Notes under the pieces: generated by a model | Told to the model about the DNA's origin: nothing | What the model saw: the letters and a program-made list of their open reading frames with translations, nothing else | Database searches by the model: none | DNA from: Deltaproteobacteria bacterium | GTDB taxonomy: Bacteria; Myxococcota; UBA727; VGSZ01 | Assembly (NCBI GenBank): GCA_016177705.1 | Contig: JACOUT010000006.1 | Span: 171,155-235,154, forward strand | Direction: 5' to 3' | DNA length: 64,000 nucleotides | Made by a program: the position numbers and the translations under genes | Shown here: in pieces, positions 40,778 through 49,862 of the stretch | Layout: every line of letters begins with the position of its first letter | Numbering within the stretch: the first letter of the stretch is position 1

Positions 40778-42358
40778 ATGCGCTCGCTCCTGCTCGTGGC
40801 CGCGGTGCTGGCGGTTGGTGGCTGCCGCACCGCCACAGCGGGGCAGGGGGTGCATCCGAGCGCGCCGCCTGAGCCGCCGCCGCGCGCGCGCGGCAGCGGC
40901 GCGCTGCACCTGCTCATCACCACCGACGAGCACGGCTGGCTGCAGCCGCTCGTCGACGAGGAGCGCAAGGAGACGCAGGGCGGCGTGCTGGCGCTGTTCG
41001 ACCGCCTCAGCCGCGTGGAGGGCTACGCGCCCGGACCCGACGCGCTCGCGCGCGGCTACCTCTTGCTGTCGACGGGCGACATGTGGACGGGGCCCTACGA
41101 GTCGACGCTGCTCGAAGGCGCGCCCATGGTCGCGGCCATGAACCGCATGGGCTATTCGGCGGCGGCCGTCGGCAACCACGACTTCGACTTCGGCGTGCAG
41201 AAGCTCGGCAAGAACGGCGCCGCCGCGCGCTACCCGCTGTTGGCCGCCAACCTGGTGGAGGTCGCCACCGGTGAGCTGCCCGCCTGGGCACGGCCCTTCA
41301 CCATCGTCGAGGCGGGCGGGGTCGCGATCGGCGTGGTCGGCCTCACCAACGTCGACACGCCGGTGACCTCGGACCCGCGCCACCTGACGGGCCTGTCGTT
41401 TCTGCCCTACGCGGAGACGCTCGACGCGTGGATCCCGCGCGCGCGCGCCGCGGGCGCCCAAGAGATCGTGGTCTTGATCCACGATGAGCTCGCGCTCGCC
41501 GACCAGCTCCTGCCCGTCTTGCGCAAGCACCGCGTGCGCGCCGCGTCGTTCGGTCATCATCACCAAGCGGGCGCGCGCATCGACGACGCCGGCACGGCCG
41601 CGCTCGACGACGACGTGGCGGTATGCAACGCGGGCGCGTACCTGCGCAGCTACTGCGTCATCGAGCTGACGCTCGAGGCGGGCGCGCTCACCAAGCGCTC
41701 GGCCGCCGTCAAGCAGGTGCGCGGCACCGTCGGCGCACCACTGCCGTCGGCGGACGCGGCGCTCGCCGCCATCGTGGCCGACGCCGAGAAGCACGCCGAG
41801 CGCATCGGCGGCGAGGTGCTGGTCGAGTCCAAGCGCCCGTTGCGGCGCGGCCCACGAGGCGAGCTCGGCCAGCTCGTGGTCGACTCCTGGCTGGCGGCGT
41901 TGCCGTGGACCCAGGTGGCCATCACCAACGCGGGCGGCATTCGGCAGGATCTCGCCGCCGGCCCGGTGCGCGTGCGCGACGTCGCCAGCGTGCTGCCGTT
42001 CAACAACTTCCTGCTGGTGGTGGAGCTGACCGGCGCCGAGCTGAAGCAGGCGCTGGCCAACGAGGAGTCGGTGGTGGCGGGCGTGCGCTATCGCTTCAAG
42101 GACGCCGACGGCATGCGGCGCGTCACCTCGCTCGCCTTCATCGACGGCAAGCCCATCGCCGACGGCGACACCGTGCGCGTGGTCATCAACGACTTCATGT
42201 ACCGGGGCGGCGACCGCTACACCTTCGCGAGCTGGGACGAGGAGCCCGAGGAGACCGCCATCGACTGGCGCGAGCCGGTGCTGCGGCGCCTGCGCGCGCT
42301 CGGGCAGCAAGGCAAGGTGCTCGAGCAGACCGTCGACGAGCGCGCGCGCCCCGAGTGA
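40778..42358 (+). CDS. 5'-nucleotidase/cyclic phosphodiesterase (UshA-like) lipoprotein
   Basis: This 526-residue protein has lipobox AVGGC. The N-terminal metallophosphatase part has LLITTDEHGWL (Asp-x-His), LLSTGDMWTG, AVGNHDFDFG and SFGHHHQAG. The C-terminal substrate domain has VAITNAGGIRQDL (Asn-Ala-Gly-Gly-Ile-Arg), NFLLVVELTGAELKQALAN and the aromatic clamp area near FMYRGGDRYTF. Members hydrolyse nucleotides or UDP-sugars in the periplasm to salvage nucleosides and phosphate. It follows trmB after 9 bases. Confidence 0.92.
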   Translation: MRSLLLVAAVLAVGGCRTATAGQGVHPSAPPEPPPRARGSGALHLLITTDEHGWLQPLVDEERKETQGGVLALFDRLSRVEGYAPGPDALARGYLLLSTGDMWTGPYESTLLEGAPMVAAMNRMGYSAAAVGNHDFDFGVQKLGKNGAAARYPLLAANLVEVATGELPAWARPFTIVEAGGVAIGVVGLTNVDTPVTSDPRHLTGLSFLPYAETLDAWIPRARAAGAQEIVVLIHDELALADQLLPVLRKHRVRAASFGHHHQAGARIDDAGTAALDDDVAVCNAGAYLRSYCVIELTLEAGALTKRSAAVKQVRGTVGAPLPSADAALAAIVADAEKHAERIGGEVLVESKRPLRRGPRGELGQLVVDSWLAALPWTQVAITNAGGIRQDLAAGPVRVRDVASVLPFNNFLLVVELTGAELKQALANEESVVAGVRYRFKDADGMRRVTSLAFIDGKPIADGDTVRVVINDFMYRGGDRYTFASWDEEPEETAIDWREPVLRRLRALGQQGKVLEQTVDERARPE

Positions 42359-42379
42359 ACGTGACGGGGAGCAGCGCGC

Positions 42380-43363
42380 TCAGCGTGGCGGCGCGGTCGC
42401 GACGCCGACCTGGCGCAGCATCTCGTCGCTACCGGTGCGCTCGAGCACCGCGAGCCCGGTGACGATGCGTCGGTAGAAGGCCAGGTGATCGAGCGCCGGC
42501 GAGCGCGTCAGCCCGATCTCGTCGATGTGATCGGCCGGCACACAGCCGAGAAAGGTGGCCCAGCGCATGCTTGCGGTCGGCACCATGCCGTCGTTGGTGC
42601 CCGGGCCCTCCGAGGCGAGCTGGATGACGGCCCACAGCGGCCACACGCTGCCCGCCGCCACGTGCTGCGTGGGCGCCGGCCAGGCGCCGCCGACGCAGGC
42701 ACCGTCCGCGTCCTCGGCGGTGACACCGGCGATGGAGAAGCCACGCACGCGCGCATCGCCCGTCATGCGTGCGTCGAGAGCGCTCGCGCCCGCCACCGAC
42801 AGCGTGCGCAGCGAGCCGCGGATGTCGGGCTCGCCGAGGCTGCCGCCGGCACCCGCCGTGATCTGGTGACCGACGAGCGTGAAGATGGGATCGAGCAGCG
42901 CGCCGGGGACGCGCGCGGCGACGTCGGCCAGCACGGTGCCGCGGTGGGGCGTGGAGATGGTGACGATGGTGGCGACGCGGTCGCCGTAGCCGAGCACGTC
43001 GACCACGTAGCGCGCGTCGATGCCTCCCTGCGAGTGCGCCACCAGGTGCACCTTGGCGGCACCCGTGCGCCGCAGCACCGCGTCGATGGCGCGCGCCAAG
43101 ACGGGTGCGCGCTGCAGCACGTCGCCGTAGGGCGGCAGCGGCGGGTCGTAGACGGCGATGCCGTCGTCGGCGAGCGCCTTGCGGACGCCGTTGAAGTAGG
43201 CGCCGATCACGCCCAGTTCGTGCCAGCCCGAGAAGCCGTGCACCAGGATGACGGGTGAGGCGGGGCGCTCGGCGCGGACGGGCGGTGGCGGTGTTGCACA
43301 GGCGGCGATCGCCAGCGCGGCGCCGAGCACGACCAGGGCAGCGTGACCGTGCGGCTTGGCCAC
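42380..43363 (-). CDS. Lipase-like alpha/beta-hydrolase lipoprotein
   Basis: This 327-residue protein starts at GTG 43363, sharing one base with the TAG of the MFS gene (TAGTG). Its lipobox is AIAAC with a following PPPP spacer. The alpha/beta-hydrolase core has ILVHGFSGW (oxyanion loop), the nucleophile elbow HLVAHSQGGID (Ser in HSQGG), TISTPHRGT, NDGMVP (acid) and the His near ADHIDEI. It resembles bacterial triacylglycerol lipases or PGAP1-like esterases and would act at the envelope. Confidence 0.87.
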   Translation of the reverse strand: MAKPHGHAALVVLGAALAIAACATPPPPVRAERPASPVILVHGFSGWHELGVIGAYFNGVRKALADDGIAVYDPPLPPYGDVLQRAPVLARAIDAVLRRTGAAKVHLVAHSQGGIDARYVVDVLGYGDRVATIVTISTPHRGTVLADVAARVPGALLDPIFTLVGHQITAGAGGSLGEPDIRGSLRTLSVAGASALDARMTGDARVRGFSIAGVTAEDADGACVGGAWPAPTQHVAAGSVWPLWAVIQLASEGPGTNDGMVPTASMRWATFLGCVPADHIDEIGLTRSPALDHLAFYRRIVTGLAVLERTGSDEMLRQVGVATAPPR

Positions 43364-44526
43364 TACCGTTTCTCCGAGGTCGCGTCTCGCAGCGCCGCCG
43401 CCGCAACCACCAACGCCAACGTCGCGATGCCCGCCATCGCGAGCCAGGTCGCGCGCGCACCAAACCGATCGAGCACGCCGCCGACCACCAGCGAGCCGAG
43501 CACGCCGCCGAGCCCAAACGCGGACGAGCCGATGGTGCCCTGCGCCGCCTGACGCATCTCGGGCGGCGCGCGCTCGGCGATCAGGTTGACCAAGGTGGCG
43601 AAGAACAGCCCGAAGGTAATGCCGTGCAGCGCGTGCAGCGCTACGAACAGCCACGGCGACACCGCGAAGGCGAGCGCCAGCCAGCGCACGACGGCGAGCG
43701 TCGTCACCGCCAGCAGGAGCGCGCGGCCGCTATAGCGCCGCAGCACCACCCAGGCGTAGCGCAGCACCAGCGTCTCGACGACGATGGCGCCGAGCAACGA
43801 GACGCCGATGGCCCACTCCGGCATGCCGGCCGCGAGCGCGAGCGGCGCCAAGAACGCGGAGTAGCCGACGTGCGAGCACCACAAGAGCGTGGCGGTGGCG
43901 AACAACCCGAGCATGTCCCTGGAGGCGAGGCGCCTGAGCACGGCGCGCGTGTCACCGAGGCGGGGGCGCGGCAGCTTGGGCAGCGTCAGCACCGCGAGCC
44001 CCGCCGCGCCGGTCAAGAGCGCGGCCACGGGGAAGACGTGCGACGGCAGCGGGTCGACCAGCTTGCGATCGATGAGCATGGCGCCGACGAACGACGTGAC
44101 GCCGAAGCCGAGCGTGCCGACGGCGCGCCACGAGCCGAAGCGCTCCTTGTGCTCGCCGAGCGCGGTGATGGTCAGGCCGTCGAGCAGGCTTCCTGCCGGG
44201 CCGGCGAGCAGGCCGTACAAACCGAACACCACCACGGCCGCCGGCACCTGCGTCACCACGGAGAGCACCAGCAACAGCGCCGCGCCCGACAAGAGGGCGG
44301 CCGCGGCGAAGGGCCGCGCGTCGCCGCGTCGGTCCGCCAGCGTGCCCCACAGCGCAGGGCCGAGCACGCCGAGGCCGCTGCGGGCGGCCCACATGACGCC
44401 GACGGCGGTCATGGAGAAGCCGACCCGCTGCATTGCCATCGACGTGAACGGCAACTGCAGGCCGGTGGAGGCGAACGCCGTGGCGTACGCGACCGCGAGG
44501 ACCGGCAGGGCTCGGCGGGGCGCCAT
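43363..44526 (-). CDS. MFS transporter
   Basis: This 387-residue protein has twelve predicted membrane helices. The first-half family loop is WGTLADRRGDARPF, the usual Gly-x-x-x-Asp-Arg-x-Gly pattern between helices 2 and 3, and LALAAGMPEWAIGVSLLGAIVVETLVLRYAWVVLRRYSGR is its second-half counterpart. The overall look is that of the LacY/MFS_1-like branch. Substrate unknown. It is upstream of and coupled to the lipase gene, so it might take up or expel a lipase-related compound. The start ATG 44526 is 96 bases from the divergent cyclic-nucleotide-binding gene. Confidence 0.86.
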   Translation of the reverse strand: MAPRRALPVLAVAYATAFASTGLQLPFTSMAMQRVGFSMTAVGVMWAARSGLGVLGPALWGTLADRRGDARPFAAAALLSGAALLLVLSVVTQVPAAVVVFGLYGLLAGPAGSLLDGLTITALGEHKERFGSWRAVGTLGFGVTSFVGAMLIDRKLVDPLPSHVFPVAALLTGAAGLAVLTLPKLPRPRLGDTRAVLRRLASRDMLGLFATATLLWCSHVGYSAFLAPLALAAGMPEWAIGVSLLGAIVVETLVLRYAWVVLRRYSGRALLLAVTTLAVVRWLALAFAVSPWLFVALHALHGITFGLFFATLVNLIAERAPPEMRQAAQGTIGSSAFGLGGVLGSLVVGGVLDRFGARATWLAMAGIATLALVVAAAALRDATSEKR

Positions 44527-44622
44527 GCAGCGTCCTTTCACGCCGGCCCGACAGCGCAAGGGCCCCGCAGCGGTCGCGCAAGTCGCTCGACGGTGGCCGG
44601 GCCGCGCTGCTAGGGTCGGCGC

Positions 44623-45930
44623 GTGAGCGACACCGCCAAGGGCCTGTTCGCCAAGGGAGACGCTGCCTTCAAGCGGGGTCAGTGGCGCGCGGCACTGCGC
44701 GCGTTCGGCGGCGTGGCGGTGGCGTCGCCGAGCAACCTGCGCGCGCGATTGCGCGTCGCCGATTCGCTGCTCAACACCGGGCGTCGCGACCTTGCCGTCG
44801 AGGTCTACAAGGCCATCGCGAGCAACGCAGTGCAGACAGGGCAGCCGCTGCTCGCGCTGGTGGCCACGAAGATGGTGCTGTTGCTCGAGCCCGACCACGA
44901 GGATGGGCTGGTGGCGCTGGCCGAGATCTACGGGCGCGACAGCGCGCGGGTCGATGCGCTCACCAACGAGGCGCCGCTGCAGTCGCTCGGCGACGAGCCG
45001 GCTGCCGCCCTGGGCGACGACGAGGAAGCCGTGCCGATGGCGGCCGCGCGCGCGGCCGGCGGCACCACCGGCGTACCCGACGCCGCGCGCGTGCCGAGCG
45101 TGCCGCTGCTGTCCCGGCTCGACGCCGACGCCTTCCTGGCGGTGCTCGGCAAGCTGCAGTTGCGGCGCTTCGCGGACGAGGAGGTCATCATCCGCGAGGG
45201 CGAGCGCGGCGAGAGCTTCTTCTTGATCGCGGACGGCGAGGTGCTGGTCAAGCGCGACATCGACGACGAAGACGGCGGTGTCACTCTCGCGCACCTGTAC
45301 CGCGGCGCCGTGTTCGGCGAGCTGGCGCTCATCTCCGACGAGCCGCGCCAGGCGAGCGTGGTGGCGCGCGGCGACGTCGACGTGCTCGAGCTTCGCCGGA
45401 GCGACCTGATCGTCGCGGCGGCGCACACCGACGGCGTCAGCGACGCGCTCAAGGGCTTCACCCGCGAGCGCTTCCTGCGCAACCTGACGGCGACGCACCC
45501 GTTCTTCTCGGGCCTCACCAGGGACGAGCGCCACAGCGTGATGGAGTGTTTCCGCGTCGTCACCTTCCCCGCCGGCCAGGAGCTGATCCGCGAGGGGCAG
45601 TTCGGACCCGGCTTGTTCCTGTTGCTCGGCGGCTCCGCCAGCGTCTCCAAAGTGAGCGGCGGCGAGCGCATCCACCTCGCCACGCTGCGCGGCGCCGACG
45701 TGTGCGGTGAGATGTCCCTGGTGGGCGACCAGCCGACGCAAGCGTGGGTCACTGCCGACGAGGATCTCGAGGCGCTCTTCCTGGCGCGCGACGACTTCAA
45801 GGCCGTGGTGCGTGAACACCCGGAGCTGATGAAATACCTCGCCAGCCTGACCGACGAGCGCCTCCGGCAGAACCGCGCCATCATGAACGCGCGCGGCCTG
45901 CTCGAGGACGATGAACACGTCATGATCTGA
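44623..45930 (+). CDS. TPR plus double cyclic-nucleotide-binding-domain protein
   Basis: This 435-residue soluble protein starts at GTG 44623. TPR-like helices occupy about residues 5-110, then a Pro/Ala linker. Two cyclic-nucleotide-binding domains follow (about 155-285 and 295-415). The phosphate-binding cassette of the first is complete (VFGELALISDEPRQASV, with Glu and Arg), which suggests cAMP or a similar ligand. In the second it reads VCGEMSLVGDQPTQAWV, where the key Arg is Thr, so it may not bind the phosphate. No HTH or enzyme domain follows, so it acts by protein contact. It lies 26 bases ahead of the polymerase gene. Confidence 0.85.
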   Translation: MSDTAKGLFAKGDAAFKRGQWRAALRAFGGVAVASPSNLRARLRVADSLLNTGRRDLAVEVYKAIASNAVQTGQPLLALVATKMVLLLEPDHEDGLVALAEIYGRDSARVDALTNEAPLQSLGDEPAAALGDDEEAVPMAAARAAGGTTGVPDAARVPSVPLLSRLDADAFLAVLGKLQLRRFADEEVIIREGERGESFFLIADGEVLVKRDIDDEDGGVTLAHLYRGAVFGELALISDEPRQASVVARGDVDVLELRRSDLIVAAAHTDGVSDALKGFTRERFLRNLTATHPFFSGLTRDERHSVMECFRVVTFPAGQELIREGQFGPGLFLLLGGSASVSKVSGGERIHLATLRGADVCGEMSLVGDQPTQAWVTADEDLEALFLARDDFKAVVREHPELMKYLASLTDERLRQNRAIMNARGLLEDDEHVMI

Positions 45931-45956
45931 CGTCGCTCCTGTTTCGGCGCAGGTCG

Positions 45957-47315
45957 ATGGCGAACGACTTCTCCTACCTGGCCCTGGCGCTCTCGCTGCC
46001 CGTCGGCATCGCGCTGTTCCTGGTGCTGCGGCCAGTCACCGCGGCCATCGTCGTCTTCCTGTCGTTCGTCATGTTCCTGCCCGAGGTGGTGACGCTCGAC
46101 GCGCCCGGCATCCCCGGCGTGGGCAAGATCGAAGCGGCGTCGGTTGCCTGCCTGTTCGGCATGCTGCTCACCGGGCGGCGCCGCCTGCGCGAGGCGCGCC
46201 CGTTTCGCGGGCCGGAGGCGCTGACACTGCTGCTGTTCGCCTGCGACGTGGCGACGGTGGTCACGAACGGCGACCCCGTCGTCGTCGGCCCCACCTTCAT
46301 CGCAGGTCTCGGGTCGTCGGACGTGGTGTCGTCGATCTACAAAGACCTGCTCTGGTACACGGTGCCGTTCCTGGTCGGCCGAGCCCTGATCACGAGCTCC
46401 AAGGAGCTGAAGGAGCTGTTGGCGGCGGTGGCCATCGCCGGCGCGGTCTACACACCGTTGCTCTTCATCGAGCTGATGCTGTCACCGCAACTGCACGGCT
46501 GGATCTACGGCTTCTACCAGCACTCGTTCGCGCAGACCTTTCGCGGCGGCGGCTTCCGCCCGACGGTGTTCATGAACCACGGCCTGGCGGTTGGCCTGTT
46601 CATGGCGTGGGCCGTGGTGGCTGCCGTGGCGCTCGCCAAGGCTCGACGCGCGGCCAGTGGCATCCCGGCACCGGTGGTCGCGGTCTACAACGGCGCTTTC
46701 TTGGTCGCCTGCAAGAGCCTCGGTGCCGTGCTCTACGCCGCTGCCGCGACGCCATTGTTGGCCTTGTTGCCGCCGCGCCTGGTCGCGCGCAGCACCGTGG
46801 TCGCGGCGCTCCTGGTGTTGAGCTACCCCGCGTGCCGCACCTTCGAGCTGTTCCCCGTCGAGGCTGTGGTGAGCGCCGCGCGGTCGTTCAGCCCGGCGCG
46901 TGCCGAGTCCCTCGAGTTCCGCCTGCGCATGGAGGAGCTGATCACCAAGCACACCGCGGAGCGGCCGTGGTTCGGCTGGGGTTGGTCGGGCAGGAACATC
47001 GTCTACGAGGCCGAGAGCGGCAAGCAGGCCTCGGTCAGCGACGGTCAGTGGATCGTCGTCACCAGTGTGCACGGCATCGCCGGTTTCGCCGCCACCTTCC
47101 CGTTGTTGGTGTGGCCGCTGTTCGGGCTGCGCCGCCGATTGCGACGCATCGAGATACCCGCCGACCGCGCCATGCTGGCGGGCCTCGCGGTCATGGTGGC
47201 CATTGGCGCCGTCGATCTGATCCCGAACGGTCTGTTCTCGCACCTGATTGTGTTCTTTGCGGGCGCGCTCTACGGCGCCGCCGGCGGCATGGCGCGCGAA
47301 GCGGAGGCAGGATGA
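45957..47315 (+). CDS. O-antigen-ligase/Wzy-like polysaccharide polymerase
   Basis: This 452-residue protein has ten or more membrane segments and a large periplasmic loop towards the C-terminal half (RSFSPARAESLEFRLRMEELITKH, then RPWFGWGWSGRNI). The WFGWGxxG region is typical of the Wzy/WaaL superfamily, which joins polysaccharide repeat units. The gene overlaps rfbA by four bases (ATGA), so it belongs to the dTDP-sugar cluster. Ligase or polymerase cannot be told apart by sequence inspection; polymerase is favoured by the nearby Wzz-like protein. Confidence 0.75.
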   Translation: MANDFSYLALALSLPVGIALFLVLRPVTAAIVVFLSFVMFLPEVVTLDAPGIPGVGKIEAASVACLFGMLLTGRRRLREARPFRGPEALTLLLFACDVATVVTNGDPVVVGPTFIAGLGSSDVVSSIYKDLLWYTVPFLVGRALITSSKELKELLAAVAIAGAVYTPLLFIELMLSPQLHGWIYGFYQHSFAQTFRGGGFRPTVFMNHGLAVGLFMAWAVVAAVALAKARRAASGIPAPVVAVYNGAFLVACKSLGAVLYAAAATPLLALLPPRLVARSTVVAALLVLSYPACRTFELFPVEAVVSAARSFSPARAESLEFRLRMEELITKHTAERPWFGWGWSGRNIVYEAESGKQASVSDGQWIVVTSVHGIAGFAATFPLLVWPLFGLRRRLRRIEIPADRAMLAGLAVMVAIGAVDLIPNGLFSHLIVFFAGALYGAAGGMAREAEAG

Positions 47316-48181
47316 AGGGGATCGTACTGGCCGGCGGCAGCGGGACGCGTCTTCACCCGATCACGATGGCGGTCTCCAAGCAGCTTTGCCCCATCTACGA
47401 CAAGCCGATGATCTACTACCCGCTGGCCATCCAGATGCTGGCGGGCATTCGCGAGATCCTGATCATCTCGACGCCACATGACTTGCCGCAGTTCAGGCGC
47501 CTGCTCGGTACCGGCGAGGACCTTGGGCTCGCGTTCAGCTACGCCGAGCAGCCGCAGCCGAACGGCCTGGCCGAGGCGTTCATCATCGGCCGCGACTTCG
47601 TCGGCGACGAGAGCGTCTGCCTGATCCTCGGCGACAACATCTTCCACGGCCACGGGTTGGCCACCGTGCTGCAACGCGAGGTGCAGCAGCTCAACGGCTG
47701 CGCGCTGTTCGGCTATCGCGTCAAGGACGCGCACCGCTACGGCGTGGCCGAGCTGTCCGAGGACGGGCGCCTGCTCGCGATCGAAGAGAAGCCAAAGCAA
47801 CCAAAGTCCGACGTCGCCATCACCGGCCTGTACCTGTTCGACAACGAGGTGGTCGACGTCGCCGCCAAGCTGAAGCCGTCGCCGCGCGGCGAGCTCGAGA
47901 TCACCGACGTCAACAACCACTACGTGCGGCGCGGCCGCGCCAAGCTGGTCACGCTCGGCCGCGGCACCGCCTGGCTCGATACCGGTACCCACGACAGCCT
48001 GATGGAGGCCAGCCAGTTCGTGCAGGTGCTCGAGCACCGCACCGGCATCCAGATCGCGTGCTTGGAGGAGATCGCCTGGCGCATGGGCTACATCGACGAC
48101 GACCAGCTCGGCGTCATCGGCAAGCGCCTGGCCAAGTCCGGCTACGGCGAGTACCTGCTCGGGCTGCTGGCGAAGCGCTGA
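47312..48181 (+). CDS. rfbA: Glucose-1-phosphate thymidylyltransferase
   Basis: This 289-residue enzyme makes dTDP-glucose from dTTP and glucose-1-phosphate. The nucleotide motif is GIVLAGGSGTRLHPIT, and other family marks are SKQLCPIYDKPMIYYPL, LILGDNIFHG, AIEEKPKQPKS, GLYLFDN and GELEITDVNN. Length and motifs match RmlA/RfbA. It is coupled to the polymerase gene by ATGA and to rfbC by TGATG. Confidence 0.97.
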   Translation: MKGIVLAGGSGTRLHPITMAVSKQLCPIYDKPMIYYPLAIQMLAGIREILIISTPHDLPQFRRLLGTGEDLGLAFSYAEQPQPNGLAEAFIIGRDFVGDESVCLILGDNIFHGHGLATVLQREVQQLNGCALFGYRVKDAHRYGVAELSEDGRLLAIEEKPKQPKSDVAITGLYLFDNEVVDVAAKLKPSPRGELEITDVNNHYVRRGRAKLVTLGRGTAWLDTGTHDSLMEASQFVQVLEHRTGIQIACLEEIAWRMGYIDDDQLGVIGKRLAKSGYGEYLLGLLAKR

Positions 48182-48741
48182 TGGACGTCGTCGACCTCCC
48201 CCTGGCGGGCCTGAAGCTGTTCGCCCCCAAGGTGTTCGCGGACGAACGAGGGTTCTTCGTGGAGGTCTGGCGCCGGGACCAGCTCGAGCGCGCGGGCGTC
48301 GACGTCGACTTCCTACAGGACAACCACTCAAGGTCGGTGCAACACACCGTCAGGGGCATGCACCTGCAGCGCGCAGGCGCGCGCGGTCCCGGGCAAGCCA
48401 AGCTGGTGCGGGTGGCGCGCGGCCGCGTGCTCGACGTCGCCGTCGACGTACGTCCAGAGTCGCCAACGTTCGGCCGTTGGCACGCCGAGCAGCTCGACGA
48501 CGTCGCGCACCACGCCCTCTTCATCCCCGCCGGCTTCGCGCATGGCTTCTGCGTGCTCTCCGAGGTGGCGGACGTCTGCTACAAGGTGAACGCGCCCTAC
48601 GATCCGGCGGCGGAGGTCGGCTTCGCGTTCGACGATGCCGACGTCGGTATCCGCTGGCCCGTCGGCCGGCCGCAAGCCTTGCTCTCCAAGCGCGACAGCG
48701 CCGCCGCGTCCTTTCGCGACGCGTTTCCGGAGGCGAGATGA
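48181..48741 (+). CDS. rfbC: dTDP-4-dehydrorhamnose 3,5-epimerase
   Basis: This 186-residue cupin enzyme converts dTDP-4-dehydro-6-deoxyglucose to dTDP-4-dehydrorhamnose. Family marks are DERGFFVEVWR, QDNHSRSVQHTVRGMHLQ (catalytic His), LVRVARGRVLDVAVDVRPES, FIPAGFAHGFCVL and YKVNAPYDPAAE. The family HLQ loop is followed by an unusual RAGARGPGQ instead of a short polar loop. It overlaps rfbA by one base and rfbB by four. Confidence 0.95.
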   Translation: MDVVDLPLAGLKLFAPKVFADERGFFVEVWRRDQLERAGVDVDFLQDNHSRSVQHTVRGMHLQRAGARGPGQAKLVRVARGRVLDVAVDVRPESPTFGRWHAEQLDDVAHHALFIPAGFAHGFCVLSEVADVCYKVNAPYDPAAEVGFAFDDADVGIRWPVGRPQALLSKRDSAAASFRDAFPEAR

Positions 48742-49844
48742 GCCACGGCAACGCCGAGACCCTGACCGTGCCCCGCGCGCCCTCGAGCATGCTGGTGACG
48801 GGCGGCGCCGGCTTCATCGGCTCCTCGTTCATCAGGACGCGGCTCGCCGACCCCGCGTGCACGTCGCGCATCGTCAACCTCGACCTGCTCACCTATGCGG
48901 GCAACCTGGAGAACCTGGCAGGGCACGTCGAGGAGCCCGAGCGCGCCGGCCGCTATTCGTTCGTGCGCGGCGACATCCGCGACCAGGCCCTGGTCGAGCG
49001 CCTGCTCGAGCAGCACAAGGTCGACGCGCTGGTGCACTTCGCAGCCGAGAGCCACGTCGATCGCAGCATCCACGGCCCGCGCGACTTCATCGAGACCAAC
49101 GTGCTCGGCACCTTCGCCATCCTCGAGGCGGTGCGCGCGCGCAAGGCCGCCGGCCACGACGTGCACCTGCACCACGTCTCGACCGACGAGGTGTTCGGCT
49201 CGCTCGGCGACACCGGCTTCTTCGTCGAGACCACAGCCTACGATCCACGCTCGCCCTACTCGGCCTCCAAAGCCGCCTCGGATCACCTGGTGCGCGCCTA
49301 CGCGCACACCTACGGCCTGTCGACGACGCTGTCGAACTGTTCGAACAACTACGGGCCGTTCCAGTTCCCGGAGAAGCTGATCCCGCTGATGATCGCCAAC
49401 TGCCTGGAGGGCAAGCCGCTGCCGGTCTACGGCGACGGCCAGAACGTGCGCGACTGGCTCTACGTCGACGACCACGCCGAGGCGGTGTGGCTGGTGCTGA
49501 CGCGCGGCGCGCCCGGCACGAGCTGGAACGTCGGCGGGCGCAACGAGAAGAAGAATCTCGACCTGCTGCACGAGCTGATCGAGGTGGTGGCGCGGCACGC
49601 CAACAAGGACGCCGCGGCGTTGCGGGCGCTCATCACCTTCGTCAAGGACCGCCCGGGCCACGATCGTCGCTACGCCATCGACTGCGGCAAGATCGAGCGG
49701 CTGCTCGGCTGGACGCCGCGCCACGACTTCGGCGCGGGCATCGAGGCGACCGTGCGCTGGACGTTCGCCAATCGCGGTTGGATCGATCGCGTGCGCTCGG
49801 GCGCCTATCGCGAATGGCTCGACACCAACTACGGCAAGCGCTGA
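48738..49844 (+). CDS. rfbB: dTDP-glucose 4,6-dehydratase
   Basis: This 368-residue short-chain dehydrogenase/reductase makes dTDP-4-dehydro-6-deoxyglucose. NAD motif: LVTGGAGFIGSSFI. Catalytic region: VSTDEVFG and YSASKAASDHL (Tyr-x3-Lys), with FAAESHVDRSI and SNCSNNYGPFQFPEKLIP as further family marks. The first about 17 residues are an extra tail before the Rossmann fold. The cluster has no rfbD, so the last step to dTDP-rhamnose must be encoded elsewhere or the cell uses another sugar. Confidence 0.97.
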   Translation: MSHGNAETLTVPRAPSSMLVTGGAGFIGSSFIRTRLADPACTSRIVNLDLLTYAGNLENLAGHVEEPERAGRYSFVRGDIRDQALVERLLEQHKVDALVHFAAESHVDRSIHGPRDFIETNVLGTFAILEAVRARKAAGHDVHLHHVSTDEVFGSLGDTGFFVETTAYDPRSPYSASKAASDHLVRAYAHTYGLSTTLSNCSNNYGPFQFPEKLIPLMIANCLEGKPLPVYGDGQNVRDWLYVDDHAEAVWLVLTRGAPGTSWNVGGRNEKKNLDLLHELIEVVARHANKDAAALRALITFVKDRPGHDRRYAIDCGKIERLLGWTPRHDFGAGIEATVRWTFANRGWIDRVRSGAYREWLDTNYGKR

Positions 49845-49862
49845 GCACTGCTCGAAACAGCG

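Noticed and set aside
38444..42310. A 1288-codon minus-strand frame
   Set aside because: Only its last part (from 39154) is the metallophosphoesterase. The rest is antisense to tyrA, trmB and the 5'-nucleotidase gene.
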